From Bacteroidales bacterium (lineage in GTDB: Bacteria; Bacteroidota; Bacteroidia; Bacteroidales; P3): a DNA stretch of 64,000 nt. Of this stretch, positions 24,730-31,782 are shown piece by piece (the first letter of the stretch is position 1; each line of letters opens with the position of its first letter). The stretch spans positions 25,066-89,065 of the forward strand of contig JAISGN010000014.1 in assembly GCA_031263015.1 (NCBI GenBank). The letters are read 5' to 3'. Position numbers and translations under genes: made by a program. The notes below the pieces were generated by a model. That model saw nothing but the letters and a program-made list of their open reading frames with translations. It was not told the origin of the DNA and did no database searches.

Positions 24730-25477
24730 AATCTTTGCTTTGGTAGCAGTTTTGTGTCTTTCCCTTGCAGCGAATGCTCAAAATTATGAACGCAAAGCAA
24801 AAAGCGGAAATGTGCAAGCCCAGTTTGCGCTGGCAAATCAGTATTATAGCGGCATCGGAAGGCTGCAAGATTACAAGCAGGCTTTTGTTTGGTTTGAGAA
24901 AGCGGCAAAAGGCGGCAATGTTGATGCGATGTACAGCGTTGCAACAATGTATGAGGATGCCAAAGGCACAAAAGAAAATATTAGAGAGGCGTTTAATTAT
25001 TATCTTAAAGCGGCTGAGCGCGGCAATCACTCCTCTCAATTAAAGGTAGCCAATATGTTTGAAAGCGGAAGGGGATGTGTGAAGAGCGATGCAAGGGCTT
25101 ATCTCTGGTATAGGGTGTGTGCCGAACGCGGAGACTTGCTTTCCTGCCGCAAATTGGGCGATTACTATGCTCAAGGCAACGTTGTGGGCAAGGATCACGC
25201 CGAAGCAAAGTTTTGGTATGAGAAAACAATTGATGAATTTAAGGTTTTGATTCAAAGCAAACTTCCTTTGGATGAAGCCAATGCCGACAAGATTGCATCG
25301 GAAGCAATAAATGAAGTTATTATAGCAATGAATAATCTTGCCGAAATCTACACTGCCGACCAGGGAATAGCACCTGATGCCGACAAAGCCAAAGAACTAA
25401 AAGATGAAGCAAAGAAATTGCAGGACGCAAAAGGCAATGTATTAAAATTTATTCAAGAAACAAGAAAATCAAAGTAA
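24719..25477 (+). CDS. Second secreted Sel1-repeat protein
   Basis: The 252-residue protein starts at the ATG at 24719 (MKSRIFALVAVLCLSLAANAQ), a signal peptide. This start overlaps the previous gene by 11 bp. A longer frame from 24668 is rejected because it lacks the signal peptide at its end. It has about four Sel1 repeats, such as GNVQAQFALANQYYSGIG and GNVDAMYSVATMYEDAKG, then a charged helical tail. It is probably the functional partner of the preceding paralogue. No specific role is recognised. Confidence 0.82.
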   Translation: MKSRIFALVAVLCLSLAANAQNYERKAKSGNVQAQFALANQYYSGIGRLQDYKQAFVWFEKAAKGGNVDAMYSVATMYEDAKGTKENIREAFNYYLKAAERGNHSSQLKVANMFESGRGCVKSDARAYLWYRVCAERGDLLSCRKLGDYYAQGNVVGKDHAEAKFWYEKTIDEFKVLIQSKLPLDEANADKIASEAINEVIIAMNNLAEIYTADQGIAPDADKAKELKDEAKKLQDAKGNVLKFIQETRKSK

Positions 25478-25482
25478 CGATT

Positions 25483-27186
25483 ATGGCAACAATAGACCCT
25501 GCTGCTTTGGCGAATGCTCAAAAGTGGCTGTTGATGCATATAGACAGCGAAACGAAAGCCTATATTGAGAAACTCAAAGCAGATAATATTGACGAATTCA
25601 ATGATTCCTTTTATCAGAGTCTTGAATTCGGCACCGGCGGATTAAGAGGCGTTATGGGCATAGGCACTAACAGAATGAACAAATATAATGTGGCGATGGC
25701 AACACAAGGTTTTGCCAACTACATACAGGCAAACAATGCAGGCAAACAATGCAAGGTCGTCATATCTTTTGATTGCCGCAACCATAGTCGTGAGTTTGCC
25801 GACATTACTGCCAAGGTTTTCGCCGCTAATGGCTTCAAAGTATATCTTTTTGCTTCACTTCGTCCCACTCCTGTGCTGTCTTTTGCGGTCAGAGAGTTGG
25901 GATGCGACGGCGGAGTGATGGTTACGGCGTCTCATAATCCCAAAGAATACAACGGATATAAAGCATACTGGTCGGACGGAGGTCAATTGGTGGCGCCGCA
26001 CGATACAAACGTTATAGCCGAAGTAAATAAGATTACCGACATATCGCAGGTTAAAACTCAGCAAACGAACGATAACATCACACTATTGCACGAAGACTTT
26101 GACGATATTTACTTACGGCACGTTATGGCTTTGAGTCTGTCGCCGCAAGCCATACAACAGCATCACGATTTGAAGATTGTCTATACTCCTTTGCACGGAA
26201 CAGGCGGACAAATCATACCAAAGGCGTTGCGAATGTTCGGTTTCACTAACGTAAATCCCGTTCCGGAGCAATTAGAGCCTGACGGAAACTTCCCAACCAC
26301 TGCTTCGCCCAATCCGGAGGAGCATTCGGCATTGGATTTAGGCTTAAAGATGGCAATGAAACTTGATGCCGACATATTATTAGCAACAGACCCCGACGCC
26401 GATAGAGAAGCCCTCGCCATAAAAGACCACAATAACCAGTGGATACTGCTTAACGGCAATCAGACTGCTTCTCTTATCACCTTCTATCTTCTTTCCCAAT
26501 GGCAGAAACAAGGCAAAATCAACGGCAAACAATACATTGTTTCCACAGTCGTTTCTTCCGAATTGATTAAACGCATAGCAGCCGATTTTAAAGTCAAGTG
26601 TTACGAAGTTCTTACGGGCTTTAAATTTATTGCGGACAAGATTCATTCTCTTGAAGGCAAGGAAGAATACATCGGAGGCGGCGAAGAGAGTTACGGATAC
26701 CTCATTAGCGATTTTGTAAGGGACAAAGACTCCGTTTCAGCCTGCTGTATAATCGCCGAAATTGCGGCTTGGGCGGCATCAAACGGCAAAACAATTTACG
26801 ATATCCTCATTGAAATCTATCAAAACTACGGTTTCTTCCACGAAAGTCTGCTTTCCATCGTCAGAAAAGGCAAGTCAGGGCAGGAAGAGATTGCTTCCAT
26901 AATGCGAAAGTTCAGAGAAAATCCGCCGACCCACCTTTTGGGACAACGAATTGTGAAAAGCGTGGATTATCTTAACTCTTCGGCAACAGGACTTCCCGTT
27001 TCAAACGTTTTACAGTGGTTTTTGGAAGACGGAACAAAGATTTCAATGCGACCAAGCGGCACAGAACCGAAAGTAAAGTTCTATTTCGGAGTGGCATCCG
27101 TCCTTTCGGACGCCCAAAGCCTGCATTGCGAGGAACAAAAAGCCGAAAGCAAAATCCAAGACATCCAAAAAGAATTATCTTTATAA
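25483..27186 (+). CDS. Phosphoglucomutase/phosphomannomutase (alpha-D-phosphohexomutase)
   Basis: The 567-residue enzyme has all four family signatures. The phosphoserine loop is VMVTASHNPKEYNGYKAY near residue 145, where Ser carries the phosphate. The metal loop is TDPDADREA near 305, the sugar-binding loop GGEESYGYL near 400 and the phosphate-binding loop RPSGTEPKVKFYF near 525. It interconverts hexose 1- and 6-phosphates, feeding nucleotide-sugar and glycan synthesis. The length fits the long bacterial/eukaryotic PGM2-like branch. It starts 5 bp after the Sel1 gene and ends at a strong terminator. Confidence 0.92.
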   Translation: MATIDPAALANAQKWLLMHIDSETKAYIEKLKADNIDEFNDSFYQSLEFGTGGLRGVMGIGTNRMNKYNVAMATQGFANYIQANNAGKQCKVVISFDCRNHSREFADITAKVFAANGFKVYLFASLRPTPVLSFAVRELGCDGGVMVTASHNPKEYNGYKAYWSDGGQLVAPHDTNVIAEVNKITDISQVKTQQTNDNITLLHEDFDDIYLRHVMALSLSPQAIQQHHDLKIVYTPLHGTGGQIIPKALRMFGFTNVNPVPEQLEPDGNFPTTASPNPEEHSALDLGLKMAMKLDADILLATDPDADREALAIKDHNNQWILLNGNQTASLITFYLLSQWQKQGKINGKQYIVSTVVSSELIKRIAADFKVKCYEVLTGFKFIADKIHSLEGKEEYIGGGEESYGYLISDFVRDKDSVSACCIIAEIAAWAASNGKTIYDILIEIYQNYGFFHESLLSIVRKGKSGQEEIASIMRKFRENPPTHLLGQRIVKSVDYLNSSATGLPVSNVLQWFLEDGTKISMRPSGTEPKVKFYFGVASVLSDAQSLHCEEQKAESKIQDIQKELSL

Positions 27187-27223
27187 GGGTTACATAATTT
27201 TTTTTTTAGTTTTTCATTTTTTT

Positions 27224-27247
27224 AAGCCCGTTTCGGCGGGCTTTTTT
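27224..27247 (+). terminator. Rho-independent terminator
   Basis: AAGCCCG (27224-27230), loop TTTCGG, then CGGGCTT with a T tail. It sits 38 nt after the phosphohexomutase stop codon. It can also serve the convergent acyltransferase gene, which ends at 27256. Confidence 0.9.
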
Positions 27248-27255
27248 CTTATTCC

Positions 27256-28110
27256 CTACTTGCCGAACTCGGCATCAGAGTCGTCTTTCAGGCGATAAAC
27301 ATATTCTTTTACTGCCGCAGCCCATTGTTTGGGCGATTGCGTGTGGTCAAAAGTTTGATACGGGATAGCCTTGCCAACGACTATGTGAATGGTCTTTCCT
27401 CTCTGCAGAAACATCTCTCGCGGCAGGAGTATCAATTCAAGATTAAACTTCATAAACGCCTTTCTTATCTTGGCAAAACGATAGAAGAAATTAGTGTTTC
27501 TTGCATCTACGTAAATCGGAATCAGGTCTCGTCGGTACTCTATGCTCTTTTTGATAAACGTAGGCTTCCATTCCAAATCGCAAATGACCTTATTAGCCGA
27601 TTTACGTGAGCACATACCGGCAGGAAAGTAGATTAGGGCGGCATCGGAGGCGAAAGCATCGTTGAGTTTGCCGTGATTGTCGCTGTTTTTGCCGTAAAGA
27701 TTGACCGGAACGAAGACTTCCCTGAACTGAGGCAAAGCACAAAGGACATCATTGACGGGAAAGAGCACATCCTTACGCCGTTTGCCCACCTCACTGATAA
27801 GAGCCAGTCCGTCGGCACCTCCAAGCGGATGATTGGCAACAAGCAAGCAGCGACCCGAAGCAGGAATCCTCTCCTTGTTATCAACGATGATTGTCGCCTT
27901 AAACTCATCCTCTATCACCTTTGTTGCGAAAGCCGTCCCGCTAACGTCTCTGTATTTATATATAATGGCGTTTATCTCGTCCAAATGTATGAGCCGCTTA
28001 AACCATTTCATCACAAAACGGGGTATTAACCGCAAAGCATTCCTGTTTTTCGCCGCCAGAACCCTTTCAAGGCTTATAAACCTTTCCGTTATCACTTGTT
28101 TCTCTTTCAC
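27256..28110 (-). CDS. PlsC-like acyltransferase, possibly glycine-lipid or ornithine-lipid O-acyltransferase
   Basis: The 284-residue protein has the lysophospholipid acyltransferase motif LLVANHPLGGADGL near residue 90, with the catalytic His, and a second block YFPAGMCSRK near 160 in place of FPEG. This variant is typical of the Bacteroidota acyltransferases related to GlsA/OlsA, which add the second acyl chain to N-acyl amino acid lipids. Phosphatidic acid synthesis is the alternative. The start is a GTG at 28110; the only nearby upstream ATG is out of frame. The promoter is at 28173-28180. Confidence 0.78.
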   Translation of the reverse strand: MKEKQVITERFISLERVLAAKNRNALRLIPRFVMKWFKRLIHLDEINAIIYKYRDVSGTAFATKVIEDEFKATIIVDNKERIPASGRCLLVANHPLGGADGLALISEVGKRRKDVLFPVNDVLCALPQFREVFVPVNLYGKNSDNHGKLNDAFASDAALIYFPAGMCSRKSANKVICDLEWKPTFIKKSIEYRRDLIPIYVDARNTNFFYRFAKIRKAFMKFNLELILLPREMFLQRGKTIHIVVGKAIPYQTFDHTQSPKQWAAAVKEYVYRLKDDSDAEFGK

Positions 28111-28172
28111 CTAACCTGCATTTATTTTTTCAAAAAGTGCTTATACGCTTACACTCTTTGCTTTTGAGCCTG

Positions 28173-28180
28173 CAAAAGTA
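28173..28180 (-). promoter_or_regulatory. -7 element TACTTTTG for the acyltransferase gene
   Basis: CAAAAGTA on the plus strand gives TACTTTTG on the minus strand, 62 nt upstream of the GTG start. Confidence 0.6.
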
Positions 28181-28223
28181 AGAAAAAATACGCTCATACC
28201 TCATTTGCCGCCAACATTCCTTA

Positions 28224-29462
28224 CTACCAATATCCGTTTTCTTTCAACCATTTCTTCGCATCTTTATCTCCAAGTTGTGCTGCTATCTTTATGTAATCTA
28301 TCCCTTGCTTTTCATCTCCCTTTTTCCCATAAGCAACTCCCATATTAAAGTATGCTTCTGCCGAATTAGGATTTAATTCTACTACTTTTTGCCAACATTC
28401 TATCGTTTTCTCATATTGTTGCTTCATTTTACTATAAACCTCACCCATATTGAAGTATGCATCTGCGAAATCGGGCTTATATTCTACAGCTTTCTCAAAA
28501 CATTCTATCGATTTCTCATATTGTTTCTTCAAATAATAATAAGCAACTCCCATATTGTAGTATGCGTCCGCCGAATCGGGCTTTAATTCTATTACTTTAT
28601 TAAAGCGTTTTATTGCGAGCTTGTATTGTCCGCCCCAATTGTGATAAACAACCCCCATATTGAAGTATGCGTCCGCATAATCGGGCTTTAATTTTATTGC
28701 TTCCCTAAAACATTTTGCTGCTTTCTTATATTGTCCGTCCCAATCACTGTAAGCAATTCCCATATTGAAGTATGCTTCTGCCAAATCGGGCTTTAATTCT
28801 ACAACTTTCTTATAACATTCTATTGCTTGCTCATATTGTCCGTTCCAATTGCGATAAGCAATTCCCATATTGAAGTATGCTTTTGCCGAATCGGGATTTA
28901 ATTCTACAACTTTCTCAAAACATTCTATTGCCTTCAGATATTGTCCGTTCCAATTGCGATAAGCAATTCCCATATTGAAGTATGCGTCCGCATAATCGGG
29001 CTTTAATTCTATCGTTTTCTCAAAACATTCTATCGTTTTCTCATATTGTCCCTTCCAAACATAATAAGCAATCCCCATATTGAAGTATGCATCCGCATAA
29101 TCGGGCTTTAATTTTACGGCTTTCTTATAACACTCTATCGCTTTATCATATTGTCCGTTCAATTTTTGATAAGCAATCCCCATTTTGAAGTATGCGTCCG
29201 CATAATCGGGATTTAATTTTATGGCTTTCTTAAAAGATTTAATTGCTTTCCCAAAACATTCTATTGCTGTCTTAAATCGTATCTTCCAAGCAATGTAAGC
29301 AATTCCCATATTGTAATATACGAATGCGTTATCAGGCTTATATTTTACGGATTCCTTGTAATGTTCTACTGCTTTCTTATATTGTCCCCTCCAAAACTCA
29401 TTTAGACCCTCAAAAAAGCACTCTTGGGCTAATTGGTCGTTGGTTGGGTTGTTATTTTCCAT
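28224..29462 (-). CDS. TPR protein made of near-identical 35-residue repeats
   Basis: The 412-residue protein has no signal peptide. It consists of about eleven tetratricopeptide repeats with the recurring core DYADAYFNMGIAY, then GQYEKAIECFEK and KPDYAD. The period is mostly 35 residues (105 bp), one more than the classic 34, with a Trp/Asn/Gly insertion at the turn (NWNGQY). Several neighbouring repeats are nearly identical, pointing to recent expansion and possible length variation. TPR solenoids bind partner proteins; this one is probably cytoplasmic. The promoter is at 29499-29506. Confidence 0.88.
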   Translation of the reverse strand: MENNNPTNDQLAQECFFEGLNEFWRGQYKKAVEHYKESVKYKPDNAFVYYNMGIAYIAWKIRFKTAIECFGKAIKSFKKAIKLNPDYADAYFKMGIAYQKLNGQYDKAIECYKKAVKLKPDYADAYFNMGIAYYVWKGQYEKTIECFEKTIELKPDYADAYFNMGIAYRNWNGQYLKAIECFEKVVELNPDSAKAYFNMGIAYRNWNGQYEQAIECYKKVVELKPDLAEAYFNMGIAYSDWDGQYKKAAKCFREAIKLKPDYADAYFNMGVVYHNWGGQYKLAIKRFNKVIELKPDSADAYYNMGVAYYYLKKQYEKSIECFEKAVEYKPDFADAYFNMGEVYSKMKQQYEKTIECWQKVVELNPNSAEAYFNMGVAYGKKGDEKQGIDYIKIAAQLGDKDAKKWLKENGYW

Positions 29463-29498
29463 TGTTTGAGCGTGTTGAAATCAGATAATTTAAGTCTG

Positions 29499-29506
29499 CA
29501 AACTTA
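29499..29506 (-). promoter_or_regulatory. -7 element TAAGTTTG for the TPR gene
   Basis: CAAACTTA on the plus strand gives TAAGTTTG on the minus strand, 36 nt upstream of the ATG at 29462. Confidence 0.5.
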
Positions 29507-29539
29507 TTAAAAAATTTTTAAATTTGATATTATTGCACT

Positions 29540-29555
29540 TTGGCACGATTATTGA
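29540..29555 (+). promoter_or_regulatory. Sigma-54-like promoter (-24/-12)
   Basis: TTGGCACG followed by ATTA and TTGA puts GG (29542-29543) exactly 10 bp before GA (29554-29555). The sigma-54 consensus is TTGGCACG-N4-TTGCA, so only the -12 C differs. It is unlike the TAnnTTTG promoters of the rest of the window. The ATG of a 50-codon frame lies 29 nt downstream. Confidence 0.55.
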
Positions 29556-29584
29556 TATATAGAATTTGAGAAAACCGAAACATT

Positions 29585-29737
29585 ATGAGAACACAGCAAA
29601 ATATTATGAAGAAAAACCGCACCGAAACGCCGCAAAAGTCTATCGCAGACCAAATATTGTGCATTAAATATAAAGTTATAAACTCTGCGTATCTGACAAC
29701 GGCGGCGTCTTTGTGCGTTGTGTGCCTGCGGACGTAA
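29585..29737 (+). CDS. Candidate 50-residue protein or structured RNA between two TPR genes
   Basis: The frame begins MRTQQNIMKKNRTETPQKS and ends SLCVVCLRT. It is 50 codons, starts 29 nt after a sigma-54-like promoter and is followed 43 nt later by a strong terminator, so the block looks like a complete small transcription unit. Its base composition is richer in G and C toward the 3' end (GCGGCGTC, GCCTGCGGACG) than the surrounding repeats. That would also fit a structured RNA. An internal ATG at codon 8 is an alternative start. I recognise no family. Confidence 0.45.
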   Translation: MRTQQNIMKKNRTETPQKSIADQILCIKYKVINSAYLTTAASLCVVCLRT

Positions 29738-29780
29738 GCCTCACGCCGAGATAACCTCAACGCATCGGATTAAAATCAAC

Positions 29781-29817
29781 GAAGGGCGGCTCTCAAACGG
29801 GCTTCCCTTCTTTTTTT
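29781..29817 (+). terminator. Rho-independent terminator of the small transcription unit
   Basis: GAAGGG (29781-29786) pairs with CCCTTC (29805-29810), with an 18-nt loop and a run of seven T. Confidence 0.75.
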
Positions 29818-29826
29818 GCCTTTTTT

Positions 29827-30150
29827 CGCCTCTACAGAATCAAATCACAGAATTCTATAATCAAGTTTCAGAACTCTATAATCAAATTACAGAATTTTGT
29901 AATCAAGTTCTGTGATTCTGGAACTTGCTTTCGCTCCAACGAAGTCAAATTATACGAAAATGAAGTCAAATCTCACGTTGATGGCATCAAATTACACGAA
30001 AATAAAAGCAAATAATGCAAGTAATGAAATCAAATAATATAAAAATGAAGTCAAAAATCATTCAAATAAAAGCAGATTATGAAAGCGATTAAAGCAAATA
30101 ATATAAGAATAAAGTCAGTTCGCCACGCACCGAAACCTAATTCTTATGGC
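29827..30150. repeat. 21-bp phased word array 6 (long)
   Basis: About fifteen consecutive 21-bp units begin at 29827, 29848, 29869, 29890 and onward. Words are different from other arrays: ATAATCAAATTACAGAAT, GAAGTCAAATTATACGAA, AAAGCAAATAATATAAG. The array ends with a GTCAGTTCGCCACGCAC word near 30113, linking it to the other arrays. One frame reads NQITEFY-type heptads. No gene is seen in this stretch. Confidence 0.8.
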
Positions 30151-30157
30151 ACATTCC

Positions 30158-31498
30158 CTACCAAGACAACCAGTTTTTCTTTAACAATTTCTGTGCAAAT
30201 TTATCTCCGAGTTTTGCGGCTTTCTTATGATATTCTATTGCCTGCTTTTCATCTCCTTTTACCCAATAAACAACCCCCATAAAGGTGTATGCTTCCGCAT
30301 AGTCAGGCTTTAATTCTATTGCCTTCTTAAAACATTCCATTGCTTTCTCATATTGTTCGTTCCATTGCATATAAGCACGTCCCATACTGACGTATGCTTG
30401 TGCATAATTGGGCTCTAATTCTATTGCTTTCTTATAATATTCTACGGCTTTCTCATATTGTTTGTTCCAATCCTGATAAGCGTTGTCCATCTTGTTGTAT
30501 GCATCCGCATAATCGGGCTTTAATTCTATTGCTTTTTCATATTGTCTGCCCAATTCAATATAAGCACTTCCCATAGCGAGGTATGCATCCACATAATCGG
30601 GCTTTAAGTCAATCGCTTTCTGATAATATTCAATTGCTTTCTCATATTGTCCATTCCAAGCATTATAAGCCATACCCATATTATAGTATGCGGTTGCGTC
30701 ATCAGGATTTAATGCGATGGCTTTCTGGTAATATTCTATCACTTTCTCATCTTGTCCGTCCGAAAAGAAATGAGACATTATCATATCGTTGTATTCTCCT
30801 GCCAAATCGGGCTTTAATGCTATTGCTTTCTCAAAATATTCTATCGCTTTCTCATATTGTTCGCTCCAAGTAGCATAAGCCTTACCTATATTGACGTATG
30901 CGGTTGCGTCATTAGGATTTAATTCTATGGCTTTCTGATAAGATGCCATCTCTTTCTCAAATTCATCGTTCCGAAAGCCATCAAAAAGCCTTATTTTGTT
31001 GTATTCCCACTCCAAATCGGGCTCTAATTCTATTGCCTTCTCAAAATATTTTGTTGCCTCCTCATATTCTTGCATACCTATTTGATAAGCAAATCCCATA
31101 GCGAAGTATGCTTGTGCATAATCAGGCTTTAATTCTATCGCCTTCTTATAATATTCTATTGCTTTCTCATAATCTCCGTTCCGAAGCCCATAAGCAATTC
31201 CCATATTGAGGTATGCTTCCGCATAATCGGGCTTTAATTCTATTGCTTTCTGATAACATTCAATCGCTTTCTTATATTCCCCATTATTAAATGCCGTACC
31301 ACCTTTCTCAAGCCACTCTTCGGCAGATTGAGAGTTGGTATCAGGTTCGTTGAGGTTTGATATTATTTCTCTGTTATCAGGAAATATTTTATCCAAATCA
31401 AGCATTGTTTTTGTGTTCTCGCACTCTGCTGCAACGAAAGCAAAGACAGAGAAAACCAAAGCAAACATTCTACTAATATTGTGAAGTCTCATAAACAT
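30158..31498 (-). CDS. Exported TPR protein with degenerate 34/35-residue repeats
   Basis: The 446-residue protein starts with a hydrophobic signal (RLHNISRMFALVFSVFAFVAA). After a short linker it has about eleven TPR units with the core YEKAIEYYKKAIELKPDYA. Some units are shortened (a half repeat near residue 325) or altered (LEWEYNKIRLFDGF near 175), showing decay after duplication. It is a paralogue of the TPR protein at 28224-29462 but exported. The start may be the ATG at 31498 or the one two codons in. The promoter is at 31532-31539. Confidence 0.85.
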   Translation of the reverse strand: MFMRLHNISRMFALVFSVFAFVAAECENTKTMLDLDKIFPDNREIISNLNEPDTNSQSAEEWLEKGGTAFNNGEYKKAIECYQKAIELKPDYAEAYLNMGIAYGLRNGDYEKAIEYYKKAIELKPDYAQAYFAMGFAYQIGMQEYEEATKYFEKAIELEPDLEWEYNKIRLFDGFRNDEFEKEMASYQKAIELNPNDATAYVNIGKAYATWSEQYEKAIEYFEKAIALKPDLAGEYNDMIMSHFFSDGQDEKVIEYYQKAIALNPDDATAYYNMGMAYNAWNGQYEKAIEYYQKAIDLKPDYVDAYLAMGSAYIELGRQYEKAIELKPDYADAYNKMDNAYQDWNKQYEKAVEYYKKAIELEPNYAQAYVSMGRAYMQWNEQYEKAMECFKKAIELKPDYAEAYTFMGVVYWVKGDEKQAIEYHKKAAKLGDKFAQKLLKKNWLSW

Positions 31499-31531
31499 TA
31501 AATTTTATTTAAACATTATATTATCCGGTTG

Positions 31532-31539
31532 CAAAGTTA
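31532..31539 (-). promoter_or_regulatory. -7 element TAACTTTG for the exported TPR gene
   Basis: CAAAGTTA on the plus strand gives TAACTTTG on the minus strand, 33 nt upstream of the ATG at 31498. Confidence 0.55.
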
Positions 31540-31582
31540 TAAAAAGTAATTAGAATATCATCAACTCTTACAATAATTTAGC

Positions 31583-31750
31583 GAAACGCTGCTTTATTTT
31601 TACGAAACGGCGTTTCATTCGCACAAAACAGCGTTTTATTTTTGTGAAAGCAAATAATGTCTGTGCGACACGCACTTTTATTTTGAGCAAAGCAGATAAT
31701 ATAACAATAAAGTCAGTTTTGCACGCATTGATGCGAGGCAATAATTGCAA
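31583..31750. repeat. 21-bp phased word array 7 (mixed words)
   Basis: Eight exact units begin at 31583, 31604, 31625, 31646, 31667, 31688, 31709 and 31730. The first three carry AAACGGCGTTTCATT or AAACAGCGTTTTATTTTT words. A GTGCGACACGCAC palindrome (31663-31675) spans the junction of units four and five, and units six and seven carry ATAATATAACAATAAAGTCAG. It ends 32 bp before the next gene. Confidence 0.85.
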
Positions 31751-31782
31751 GAAAACGGCGTTATAAGAAAAAGAAACTGCGT

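Noticed and set aside
29530..29760. Minus-strand open frame of 76 codons over the sigma-54-like unit
   Set aside because: It covers the sigma-54-like promoter and the 50-codon frame in antisense, and lacks a promoter; the plus-strand unit has promoter and terminator.
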